From NCBI GenBank assembly GCA_951799405.1, contig OX637363.1, positions 7,378,001 through 7,442,000 on the forward strand: a stretch of 64,000 nucleotides of DNA, given 5' to 3'. Source of the stretch: Agapetus fuscipes. Its lineage: Eukaryota > Arthropoda > Insecta > Trichoptera > Glossosomatidae. The translations under genes and the position numbers were made by a program. Of the stretch, positions 53,775-63,897 are shown piece by piece. How positions within the stretch are numbered: the stretch's first letter is position 1; each line of letters begins with the position of its first letter. Under the pieces are notes generated by a model. The model saw only the letters and a list, made by a program, of their open reading frames with translations, made no database searches and was not told the origin of the DNA.

Positions 53775-54090
53775 GAATGACTTAAATGTTGATATACGGC
53801 TGACCACCCATGCTGTAGAAAATGATTCACTTTGCCATTTTCACCCCTGTTTCAGGGAAGGACAATAAGATTTCCAGGGTGTATATTCATTTGAGATTTT
53901 GGGATTTTATATGCAAGCGGAAACTTGTACGTGTCTGCTTGTGAGAATGCATGGAATGCGAATCCCTAATGTTTTTTTTTTTTTTTTTTTTTTATTGTGC
54001 ACAACAGGTCACCCTTATTACAGTGCACCCTCACAGCTATCAACACGCTGGGAGGAACTCTACTACATATCTTTGCAACTTAGATTAGAT
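53775..54090 (+). mobile_element. Family A copy with poly-T insertion
   Basis: Core from TTGATATACGGCTGACC. At 53972-54060 a reversed poly-A retroposon end (24 T, then ATTGTGCACAACAGGTCACC) interrupts it just before ATCTTTGCAACTTAGATTAG. Confidence 0.75.
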
Positions 54091-54149
54091 TACATTGAAG
54101 AATTGAATATTTCAAAAGAATAAACGATGTACACTAGCAAATGGTATTC

Positions 54150-54225
54150 TTGTTTTAAAAAGAAGCAACTCTCCAAAGTTCCTGGTCACCCCTAGTGAAG
54201 TAGCAATGCAATTTCAGGTACAGTT
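54150..54225 (+). pseudogene. Family Q tail remnant
   Basis: AAAGTTCCTGGTCACCCCTA, the last codons and stop region. Confidence 0.4.
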
Positions 54226-54687
54226 TTTAGACGCGTTTACTTTAAAATTTAACGTTAAGCTTACTCAAACGTAAAAGCAAACATTTTTCCTTTCTTAAAA
54301 TTTTTATATCTGTATTTTACGAAATTGCTAGAAAACGTTGTGATGTTACTTTTTGCTTTTCTTTCGCTTTTCTATAGAAAATCCCTTGTTTCCTCAAACT
54401 CAAATCGTTTGAAATTCAACAAACATAAGTTTCATATTTGAACGGTGAAAATTTAACGATAAAATTCGTGCTGGGGAAATTGAAGTTTAAAAAACAAGAT
54501 ACCTTTTGTAAGATAACAAAAATAAAGAATGGTTTCCGGTTGATATCGGCTTTTGATAAGAATATTTTGAATAAAATCCGTGGGTGTCAGAAATTATGTT
54601 TATAAGTAATACCATATCACCAGCCTGCCAACTATTACGCCCTTTATAATATTGAGCTTATGGTACAAGTTGTATAATTCTTTATTA
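54226..54687. other. No gene seen
   Basis: AT-rich, no family recognised. Confidence 0.4.
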
Positions 54688-55105
54688 TATGAAGACTCTG
54701 GATGAAATGAAAGAAGTATGTATAGAAAGAAAGAAATGACGGCTGATCTGTAATGTTGGCGGCTAGGACTAGGGTTTTTAAATTAGAATTTTGTATTCTG
54801 TTTTAAATTTTATGTCCATATATTATATTGTCATTTGTTGATTTTAAACATGTAATTTGTAGTGTATGTTCCTTGACTTATAGGTTGGTATGCGGCTGAC
54901 CACCCATGCTGTAGAAAATGGTTCACTTTTCCAATGTCACCCCGGTTTCAGGGAATGTCGGTAAGAGTTGCAGGGTGCATATTCATTGGAGGTTTGGGTT
55001 TTTATATTGTCCCACATGCGGCGTACGTGTCTGCTTGTGAAAATGCATATAATGTTAATCCTTATTGTTACATATCTTTGCAAATTAGATAAGATTAGAT
55101 CCTCT
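54688..55105 (+). mobile_element. Family A LINE tail with ORF end and UTR
   Basis: MKTLDEMKEVCIERKK then a stop, the remaining codons and GGCGGCTAG. UTR and core follow (54858 onward), ending AAATTAGATAAGATTAGAT. Confidence 0.8.
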
Positions 55106-55573
55106 AAGCTCCCGAATTGGCTCAGATCGTTTATTCCTTCTGAGTATTTTTTTTTTTATATAAGAAAAATAGACGTCCCGTCTAACTTACTCAAGACTCA
55201 GTTTTCCGATCCATAAATGAGTCCCAGTCGTAATTGACTTTATTTATTCTCTACAACACTCGATACTTTGACTCGACATTACACACAAATAGATATTTTG
55301 TGTGTAATGCTTAGCTTATGTTTTATAATATCGCCCCAACCTCTAGTCGTGAACATTAAAATTCCTCACAGTTCGCTCCGTTTCCGATTGGGCGGTGAAA
55401 AAATTTTAATCTCAAAATATTTCAAATTTAATTTTCAATGTTGTGAACGCTGGCCTCGGAATTTCCCTTTCAAACATCCTTTCATAAATTCATGAATGTA
55501 CAACATAATTGATTTTTCAGAATGGTTTCGTTTGCTTATAATAAAATATGTGCAAATAAGTACATTTGCTTTC
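55106..55573. other. No gene seen
   Basis: Unassigned. Confidence 0.35.
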
Positions 55574-55821
55574 TATAGAATGAAAAAAACGGATTTTACT
55601 GACCGTGCAAAAGAGAAGAACGATTTTCTCTACGTTTCGTCGGAGTCATATCCGACGTCCTCAGGAGACGTGTCTCTTCTACAAAGAAGAACCACAAACA
55701 TGATCACGAATTTGTAAAAGAGACACGTCTCCTGAGGACGTCGGATATGACTCTGACGAAACGTAGAGAAAATCGTTCTTCTCTTTTGCACGGTCAGTAA
55801 ATCCGTTTTTTCCATTCTATA
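55574..55821. repeat. Family G palindrome, copy 2
   Basis: Arms of ~106 bp (from GAATGAAAAAAACGGATT; to AATCCGTTTTTTCCATTC), loop ~34 bp. The hairpin motif lies in each arm: minus 55633-55664 and plus 55732-55763 (CTGAGGA, TCGGATATGACTCTGA, CGAAACG). Confidence 0.85.
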
Positions 55822-55909
55822 AAATGTCTAACGACCGTAATCATATTTAAAATCTTTAATCACATTTACTTTCTTTATTGATTTATTCTATTTAAATTTA
55901 AAAAAAATA

Positions 55910-56160
55910 CTATGACTGACCTCGGTATTGGCTGACCAACCATGCTGTAGAAAATGATTCACTTTGCCAATGTCACCCCTGTTTCAGTGAAAGTCGGCAA
56001 GAGTTGCAGGATTATGGTCATTTGAGTTTGGTTTTTTATGTTGTAGGTTCACGTGCGGCATGTACAAGCGTGAACTTATACGTGTTTTCTTATGAAAATG
56101 CGTATAATGTGAATCCCCAATGTTACATACCTTTGCAACTTAGATTAGATTAGATCAGAT
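55910..56160 (+). mobile_element. Family A copy
   Basis: TGACTGACCTCGGTATTGGC to CTTAGATTAGATTAGATC; full core. Confidence 0.8.
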
Positions 56161-56198
56161 GATCTTTCAATGAAAAGATGTGAATTGAGCGTGTGAAA

Positions 56199-56350
56199 AA
56201 TTGATCAATCCGAAGTCTAGTGGTTAATGCTTTGTAGACTCGTAATCGGAACGTTGTGTGTTCGATTCCTGTCGGAGAGCAAACAAGATATTTACTAATA
56301 TACTTGACGCTATGCTGAAAAAAAGATTTTGATACAAATACCAGTCACCA
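56199..56350 (+). mobile_element. SINE D, 5' half
   Basis: Head GAAGTCTAGTGGTTAATG with GTTCGATTCC B box. Cut before the D body's 3' half. Confidence 0.65.
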
Positions 56351-56411
56351 AAGTTACATGTCGATGTCATCGCTGTTTCATGGAAAGTGGCAAGAGTGGC
56401 AAGGTTTATCC

Positions 56412-56706
56412 TCTTCTGGTCCGTTGTCTAGTGGTTATCGCTTCGAACTCGTGATTGGAAGGTAGCAGGCTCGAATTCTGGCGGAGCATAAAAAGATACT
56501 TAATTTTCCAAGTATACTCTTCGATGGATTACAAAAAAATGTATACTCGTACCTTTACAAAAGACCGGTCTCCAAAAGTCCATCTAGCCTAACAGCAACT
56601 GGGGTTTTGTTAAAGGACTTGCTTATTTCTATGGCGCTGATTCAGCTTGCAGAGGGCTTTTAAAACACATAAAAACAGCGCTCACCAAATACATCATCAA
56701 ATAATT
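56412..56706 (+). mobile_element. SINE D2, full length
   Basis: Head GGTCCGTTGTCTAGTGGTTA with B box GCTCGAATTC. D2 end CAGCGCTCACCAAATACATC. Confidence 0.75.
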
Positions 56707-57103
56707 TACAATATATTTTATATATCTGCAATAATGAATTACTAATTGACGATATTAATACCTGTTTCTGGCCAGGCAGAATAAGCTGGTGAACTGCATT
56801 CTTCTTCACAAATCTATTTAAAAAAAAAGTTTCAAAACAGTCATCAATTTGCCAAAACGCTTATTTTACCACTTTGCATATCATTTCTCATTACGACCAG
56901 CTTTCAAAAGCTAACCGTTTCATTCGGACTTATTTTTAAATACCTTTTATATTTACTTGACAGCTCGAGAAATACAGTTTTTATGAAAATATCCATTGAA
57001 AAGTGTTACAATGAGTTTTTACACTTTAAAAAGGTTTAATCCTCTTTACAACAAGCTTTCAAAAGCTCCTTCAAGCAAACTGTTTTATTTGAATTCATAA
57101 ATT
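56707..57103. other. No gene seen
   Basis: Unassigned. Confidence 0.35.
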
Positions 57104-57214
57104 AATAGGGTAATTGCAGTGGTAGGAAAAACAGTTTAAAATACTATGGTTGTGTAGAGTGCATTTCAAGGATCACAACCATATATTTTTAAAGTAGATT
57201 TATGCGGCATGAGC

Positions 57215-57548
57215 CTGTCTTTTTTTTTTTTTTTAAGAAATCCTGTGCGGGAGACTCCCTAGATTCTAGAGACTCTAGGGGTCTGTGACACTTGTTGTAG
57301 TGCCGCAGAGGTGTACGAGCTTGGTCGTCGCTACAAAGCGCCAATACTCAAGCAAGACCCAGTTGCTGTAAGGCTGGATGGACCTTTTGGTGACCGGTCA
57401 TTGGTAAAGGTTTTGTGAATTTTTCAACCCAGCGAAGAGCAAATTTGAAAATATAAATGGTATATTTTTTGTGCTCCGCCGGGATTCGATCCCACAACCT
57501 TCCCATTCAGAGTCCGCAGTGTTACCACTGAGCTACGGACCGGTCAAA
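57215..57548 (-). mobile_element. SINE D, full length
   Basis: Poly-T at 57218-57235, AAATCCTGTGCGGGAGACTC, the complete body, and the tRNA-like head with GGGATTCGATCCC B box complement and GAGCTACGGACCGGTC. Confidence 0.88.
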
Positions 57549-58233
57549 ATTCTGAATTCCGTAGAGCTTTGTTTTGCTGAGGAAAGAATAGGTATTTATT
57601 TGACTGTGCTATGTAATATCAATCCTTGAATTATTTTGTTTTCTTTGTTATTCTTTGTAATTACCTTGTCATAAAATTATGTTATTGGACTATCATGTCC
57701 GTTAATAAAATAAATAAAAATAAAAATAAAAAAGTGGTAAAAATAAAGATATCATTGATAATTTTCAAAAATAAAATGTCGAGAATTTGAATCCCGCCAA
57801 AACGCAGTGGGATCGGGTGGCCACGCTGTGATGTCAAAATTACGTAGATGGATCCATCGGTCTTAGAAGACTTAACGGTACACTCCATTGACTAATAACA
57901 TCTGTGGACAAGAAGTTATTTTAACGAAAATAGACATAATCTGTCTCAAATTACTTACGAAAATGGTCATTAGTGAGAAAGAGAACAAAGAACTTCACAG
58001 TTGCATTTCCGTTTGTACAAAAAACTCAACAAAGCGAAAAAAAAAATCTTGAATGTTGGTACCATTGTAAATAATGGCTGTCGATTTGACCGGAAATAGC
58101 TAGAGTTGACAGATAACACGCGTTATAAATATTGTGATCGCCAAAATTGATGTCAGTATTTCATATTTTCAAGGTTTATAATATTCATATTTTAATTTTA
58201 TCTTTCATTTCATTATAACCATTGTGATATTTA

Positions 58234-58383
58234 ATGCGTTATATTTGTAATTGTTGCCGCCGTACATTCGGGGTACCACTGCAACGTTTGACACAAGAGG
58301 AGCGCAAGAGGGAACAAGTATGTATCAATTCAGTACTTAAGTTTCCGCTCCCCTATGTTATAACTCAATGGTACACTCCATAG
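58234..58383 (+). CDS. Possible THAP-like first exon in element N
   Basis: A 49-codon ORF starts MRYICNCCRRTFGVPLQRLT followed by QEERKREQ. The C-x2-C spacing at residues 5-8, the following GVPL and the basic segment resemble the start of THAP zinc fingers, which open the transposases of P-type elements. After residue 28 the sequence GAACAA-GTATGT offers a 5' splice site (GT at 58319), so only the first 28 codons may be coding. The remaining Cys and His of a THAP domain and any transposase are not visible. Its absence from the shorter copy at 1345-1776 fits a deletion derivative. Chance similarity is possible. Confidence 0.3.
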   Translation: MRYICNCCRRTFGVPLQRLTQEERKREQVCINSVLKFPLPYVITQWYTP

Positions 58384-58570
58384 ATCCTAAGATCCATTGA
58401 CGTCACATCCGCTTAAATAAATAAATGACCTGTTTTACCGGAAATCGAAAATGGTCTAATTTTACAGAGCTGTAATTTAAAAACTTAGCCAGATTTTTTT
58501 TTTTTTTAAAACGAAGATGTATTTTTTAAAAGGTAGTCTATCATTTTATGAAAAAAAAAAAGTTAAACTA

Positions 58571-59129
58571 CCCTCTTGTGTATCCAATTGGTCATCAATT
58601 TAACAGAAACGAAAATACGTCATCACCTGTAAGATTATCCGCTTTCCATTGAAAATATTTTAAAGCTTGTTTAAACTTTAACTTTCACAAACTATGAATA
58701 CTTATTTTATTTAAATACAGGTATCCTAACCATAAGAGCTTTCACACTCAAGGTATCATTCTCCTTTACTACGAGCTTTCAAAAGCTCCCACAGTTCTTA
58801 CTTACCAACGCGCTTAAGCTGTTTTATTTACCCGAGCTCATAATTGTTAATTCACCCGGTCGTTAATTGTTAATTCATTCGCTCGTTAATTGAGCAAAGT
58901 GCAGCCTTTAAGGCTGAGCAATGAAACACTGTTAATTGCTTCCTCGTTATCTCGGAGGCTTTTACCTAATGAGCAAAATAAACTGCAACAGCTTAGCAGG
59001 GAACTGAATGCATGGATGGTGTAATTACTGGAATTAAATTTGTATTTTAATAAAATAATTTGATAAAGAAAAACATTTAAAAAAATGTGTCGATATTAAA
59101 CTTAAAAATAACATTTTATTATGATTTTA
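58571..59129. other. No gene seen
   Basis: AT-rich. Contains a short tandem ATTGTTAATTCA (58845-58890). Confidence 0.35.
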
Positions 59130-59848
59130 TTTGGGGTTCTCTTTTAATTAAACTGCAATTATTTATAGGCACATAATTTATTTTACACGGTTTGGTTCAC
59201 AATTTACAAAAATTGACAATCACTGATTTCTAGCTCTTGCTTTCGACTTCACGGCTCAATATTTTGATCGACACTCTGGCCTGCACACAGTTTCGGCTTG
59301 CATTTATATACGTTCATACGGACGTTTCTCGACTGTTCTTGATTTCTCGAGTATAGCGGATGATTTCAGAGCGTTGTTCTACCAGCATGATTAGAATAGA
59401 ATCATGTATGCACTAATACTACTGTTTGGGCGGATTGTTAGGTAGGTTTGTTATGGGTAGCTGGCCATAACATCCTTTGTCCTTGTACCTATAATCTGAC
59501 TTATCCAATTTACCCAATTACCAGTCTCCAGCTTCAGTATTTGTACGAACGCGGCAGTAGACAGACTTGTCTACAGTACCTACTCACGTCACGCGCGATC
59601 GAAGGAGAAACACACAAAAAACGCGAGAAGTGCTCCGCGAAGAAATCAAGCATTGGAGATCAAGGTGAGTCCTGAATTAATACCGTGATTCCTTTTCTCT
59701 TGCTCCTCACGGTTAGCTGCCTTGTCAGATTTGCTGGGCAGTTCACTCGAACGCGGTATATTGAGAACCAGCGCGGTTCATAAACCCTCCCCACGCATCA
59801 CATGGTAAAGCCAAACTTGGCGTTATCAACTACTATACGCTCGTAACA
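59130..59848 (-). mobile_element. Solo LTR (family L), long copy
   Basis: Minus strand from TGTTACGAGCG (59848) to the poly-A region (AATAAATAATTGCAG-like, 59150). Shared block with 17.2 kb: GATTTCTAGCTCTTGC, CACGGCTCAAT, ATATACGTTCATACGG, GACTGTTCTTGATTTC. 59400-59848 is not seen in other copies and holds a strong plus-strand splice donor (AAG-GTGAGT at 59662). Confidence 0.55.
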
Positions 59849-60465
59849 ATATAACTAAACAGTTCGAATGCGTTCACCTACCTCCAGAAGGTATTACCAA
59901 AATTTTTATTGTTAATTCTATACCGCAGTACACAATTCTTCTTCGTTCAAATTCAAAGACTTCCTGGAAAACAGTTACAAATCATGGCAGTTTCAGGATA
60001 TCTTTTAAAATATATTTTTTTAATAAAACCTTTATAAGTTTTTTCGGAAATATTCCTTACAAAGTGTGAAATTATGTCAAGCTTCATGGTACTAGTATCC
60101 CCAATTCATAAGAGAATACAAATTATGCAAACGATTCTTTGTTATTCACAAACATTTCATGCATTAATTTAACCTCTCGTTTTATTAGGGTTGGAGAACT
60201 ATTCAAGGGCTGATCCTAGCTGAATTATTATACAAAATAGTCTGTGGATTTCCTCCAGCATTAATTTAAAAGAACTTTTATGACACACCCAAATTCATCT
60301 TACTCCTCTTTTAATTCCACTTTTGTTGAATATTAGCTGTTTTCATTTTGAATTAGATTTTATCCGCTCAATAGTTCCCTATGGGGTTTTTTAAAATAAA
60401 ATTTTGTATTTGTTTTGATGTTTGTACATACTCGTATTATTATTTGTGATTTAAAAATAACATAA
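59849..60465. other. No gene seen
   Basis: AT-rich, no family recognised. Confidence 0.4.
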
Positions 60466-60712
60466 TTTGTTGTGCATGTTGCTTGACTTATAGGCTGGTA
60501 TATATGGCTGACCACCCATGCTGTAGTAAATGGTTTACTTTACCAATGTCACCCCTGTTTCAGGGAAGGTAGGCAAGAGTTGCAGGCTGTATGTTCATTT
60601 AAGATTTGAATTTTTATATTGTAAGTCCAGACGTGTCTGCTTGTGAAAATGCATATAATGTGAATCCCCAATGTTACATATCTTTGCAACTTAGATAAGA
60701 TTAGATAAGATA
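60466..60712 (+). mobile_element. Family A copy
   Basis: AATTTGTTGTGCATGTTGC to TAGATAAGATTAGATAAGAT, a small internal deletion after GTAAGTCCA. The tail runs straight into a SINE E head. Confidence 0.8.
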
Positions 60713-61012
60713 GTTCAGTTGGTAGAGTGCTTGCATTCCATAACGAGAACTCGGGCTCAATTCCCACCGAGAGTATCAGAAATGATTTCCCGTTTCGGTG
60801 TTTATTTCAAACTTATAAGAAAACTACCGGCCAGGTTAACTCACCTTTCACCAGAAATAAATACCAGCCTTGTAGTTTGGATACCCTCACTTCAGTTCAA
60901 GTGGTTGACGTAAAGCCGGGCTGTAAATATAAATAGGTTCCACTCGCCACATGCGACCCTTTCGGGTATAACGCGACAAGTAGTTGCACCATATATCTAG
61001 ATTAGTTGCATC
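60708..61012 (+). mobile_element. SINE E
   Basis: Head GATAGTTCAGTTGGTAGAG, degenerate B box (GGGCTCAATTCCC), body with CCCGTTTCGGTG, end ATCTAGATTAGTTGC. Confidence 0.8.
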
Positions 61013-61551
61013 GTATGGTCACCTTCTGATTACGAATCCGAAGCGTATAAAATTGTAAGTAGGTATTACTTACAAGTTTACAAAAAAGTATTTATTTATT
61101 TATTGGACAATTTTCTTTAGCGACGTTTTGTGAAAAATCACCTCAAGGGGGCTTTAAATTATTATTATGGTTACTTTACATACAAATATTTGATAAAGAA
61201 ATTTAAAATTCAATACAAAGTCAATACAAACAAAGTTTGATTACAAATTGAAGCAAATTAAAATCTCAACAAAAAATAAAATCAAATAAAATTTAAATAA
61301 AAATGCAGAAGGAAACAAATTGAAATAAAATTATACATCAATATTTTATACATCAATATTTTAAGTCTACAATAAATATTGCAAATGTAGGATGAATAGC
61401 TTACTTACAGCTCGTCATGTTTAAGACCAGGATGAGCCCAGAGCGCGTATAAGGATAATCTTCCTATTCCAGATCATGTAGCTAATCCCAGAGGAGGTCC
61501 GTCTTATAGCAACCTTAAATACTAGTACTTCCATTGAGTAATAACATAGAG
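61013..61551. other. No gene seen
   Basis: AT-rich, no family recognised. Confidence 0.4.
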
Positions 61552-61955
61552 GAACAAAAACTAACTTACTGCATTGATACATACCATCTACCACTTTTGT
61601 CTCAGTCCTGTCAAACGTTGCAGTTGTGTTAGTAATACAAAACATGTTTTTATGTGGCAAATTTGATGTTTTCTTTCTTTCTCCATTTTGTGTTTTGACA
61701 CTCAATTACAATACATGCTATAATGTCTTAAAATATTGCTTTTTGCCTTTAAATTCGACAATTTTATCGATCACAAGATTTATACCGCATGCGTCTATGC
61801 TGACTGCTGCGTATATAGTACGCACGCGGCAATACTGCCACCTTTCTAGCACATTTTTACATTCGCCCAAGTTTTTTTGTGCGCATGGAAATGCAACTGT
61901 GAAGTTCCTTGTTCTCTTTCTTACTTATGGCCATCTTCGTAAGTAGGTTGAAACA
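61552..61955 (+). repeat. Family R repeat, copy 3
   Basis: AACAAAAACTAACTTACTGC to AGTAGGTTGAAAC, with ATCACAAGATTTATACCGCA at 61779. Confidence 0.75.
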
Positions 61956-62138
61956 GATTGTCTATTTTCGTTAAAATAATTTCTAGGACACAAATATAAT
62001 AAGTAAATGAGTACTTCAGTAACCCGTCATTCACATTTGGGAAAACCTTCAATGATGGAAGCTTCATCTAAGGATTACACTTATAAATAAAAAACAAAGT
62101 AATAATAGTGCAGGTTTCGCAAAAGTTTCAGTGCGGAG

Positions 62139-62371
62139 CTATTCTTAGACATTTTAGTCGTCGGTTGAGCCCACGCTTTGACAAACAAATGGTGCCCAGT
62201 CAGAACCTTTCAACACCACGGTCATTCTTACCTGCCGAATTTTGTAATATTCGTATGAAAACAAATCAGCTGTTCGCTTGCGGCCATCTTGGATTGACAG
62301 GTCTTCATACAAATGCATCATTAGTTTGTCAACGCGTGGGCTCAACCGACGACTTAAATGTCTAAGAATAG
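62139..62371. mobile_element. Inverted-repeat element containing family M sequence
   Basis: Outer arms of ~48 bp (TATTCTTAGACATTT and GTCGTCGGTTGAGCCCACGC, mirrored to 62371). The interior carries the family M core (CAGCTGTTCGCTTGCGGCC, ATCTTGGATTGACAGGTC). Confidence 0.75.
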
Positions 62372-62667
62372 TCCCGAAAGAACATATCGCCACCTTAAGG
62401 TACAACTGAATAAATTTGGATTCAATGATTTGCAAAATCGTGGATAAAACATTTGATTGGGTGTAACTTCTAATCGTAAGTTGACCAATAATACGACGTG
62501 CCGATGAAAAACTACTCTACTATAGGATTTTCACGTTTTATTATTGTTTTCTCCCGTACAAAATAAGAAAAAGGTGCATTTATGTACCTGAAAAATACTT
62601 ATTAGCTGAATATACCATTTATTCAGTTTTAATTTTAAGGTAAAAAAATGATTAAAAGAGAACCCAG
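62372..62667. other. No gene seen
   Basis: Unassigned. Confidence 0.35.
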
Positions 62668-62956
62668 TGAAATGCTTTTACTGGGTTCTCTTTTAATTAA
62701 ACTGGAATTCTTTATTTTAACAGAATTTATTTTACACGGTTTGGTTCACAATTTACAACAACTGATTTCTAGCCCTTGCTTTCGACTTTACGGCTCAATG
62801 TTTTAATCGACACTCTCCTGATGCCCCATCGCAGTCCCTTTATGTAGGTACAAAAGAGATCTTTCTTGCATATTCCAGACCATTCAATCTCTGTTCTAGA
62901 TTACACTAGACTACAATAATCATACCAGACGGTTTTACACACACTATTGTACCTAT
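62668..62956 (-). mobile_element. Solo LTR (family L)
   Basis: GGGTTCTCTTTTAATTAAAC, AATTTATTTTACACGG, GGTTCACAATTTAC, CGACTTTACGGCTCAATG. Its far end is cut by the 5S-tRNA SINE. Confidence 0.6.
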
Positions 62957-63075
62957 GTCAACGACGATTCCATGTTAAAAGCACCGGTTCTCATCAGATC
63001 ACCGAAGTTAAGCAACATTGAGCGCGGATGCTACCTGGATGGATGACCGCTAGGTACACCGCGTGTTGTTGGCAT
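62957..63075 (+). rRNA. 5S rRNA-like sequence (SINE head)
   Basis: 119 bases colinear with animal 5S rRNA over its full length: GTCAACGACGATTCCATG start, CATCAGATCACCGAAGTTAA, AGCAACATTGAGCGCGG (box A/intermediate element region), TGGATGGATGACCGC (box C region), and ACACCGCGTGTTGTTGGCAT at the end. The closing stem is kept (GTCAACGAC with GTTGTTGGC). Several substitutions and no 3' T-run mean it is not a normal 5S gene. It is followed within ~8 bp by a tRNA-derived SINE D2 head. Confidence 0.8.
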
Positions 63076-63371
63076 TTGTTGGAACGGTCCGTAGTCCAGT
63101 GGCAACACTTTGGACTCGTAAATGGAAGGTTGTGGATTCGAATCCCGGCGGAGCACAAAAAATATACCATTTATATTTCCAAATGTGCTCTTCGCTCGAT
63201 TGAAAACTCAGAAACCTTTACCAACGACCGGTCACTGAAAGGTCCATCTAACCTCACAACAATTGGGTCTTGCTTGAGAATTGGCGCTTTCTACAGCGGC
63301 GACCAAGCTCGTGGAGGGCTCTTGAGGTGTGATACACACAAAAACAGCAATCACCAAATAAATCATCCTTG
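62957..63371 (+). mobile_element. Chimeric 5S-rRNA/tRNA SINE
   Basis: The 5S part (62957-63075) is followed by the complete SINE D2 (63083-63371: GGTCCGTAGTCCAGTGGCAA, GTGGATTCGAATCCC, D2 end AGCAATCACCAAATAAATC). The whole is flanked by TTGTACCTAT on the left (62947-62956) and TTGTACTAT on the right (63372-63380), an imperfect target duplication. This suggests the two parts inserted together. The architecture is like composite SINEs with 5S and tRNA promoters known in vertebrates. Confidence 0.65.
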
Positions 63372-63380
63372 TACTATATA

Positions 63381-63897
63381 TTATTATAGTCGCACATAGG
63401 TACTCCAAGTTCGTAAAAATATATTCTCTGAGGATTTTTCACTTTTATAAATATCAACAAATAATTCTCTTATTTTTTTAATACCGTAAACAAAAAAGAA
63501 AATTCCCACAGCATGTTACGAAATAAATTTTCCCCATAAAACGCCTTACCCTTATAATTACCCTCTAAAACTGCGGTCGCACATTTTTATGGGGTGAATA
63601 TTTCCGGGTAGCAACCCTCGATTTTTAATCTGTCGCAGCTGTCGCTCTCCATCTGACCCAAAGCTCCCTCAGCCGAGAAGTACAACCTTCCCGCCAAATA
63701 AAAGCGATTTTTTAAATATTTTCGATTCATTAACTCCTTTATTCGGGCCACGCCAAGTACCCCTTGCACCCTTAGTGTAAACCGTTACTCTAAAACTCTA
63801 CCATCGCGTTAAACAAAAATGTTTTAAAATTTAAACGCTCACTAGAGATTCTGTTTAGGTTTCCGAACATTTTTCGTGAAATTGACAAGTCAGTCCG
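63381..63897. other. No gene seen
   Basis: Unassigned, moderately GC-rich at 63590-63700. Confidence 0.4.

Larger units (their letters stand above)
57104..58570. mobile_element. Element N, long copy (carries SINE D)
   Basis: Homologous, in reverse orientation, to 1345-1776, with ~500 bp extra in the middle. Ends AGGGTAATTGCAG and AAACTACCCT; the inverted identity is short. SINE D lies at 57215-57548, and 57550-57735 ends in AATAAAATAAATAAAAATAA like a retroposon tail. The extra middle contains a 49-codon ORF with a Cys-rich start (58234-58383). Confidence 0.55.

Noticed and set aside
62957..63075. Working 5S rRNA gene
   Set aside because: Several substitutions, no downstream T-run terminator, and direct fusion to a SINE.
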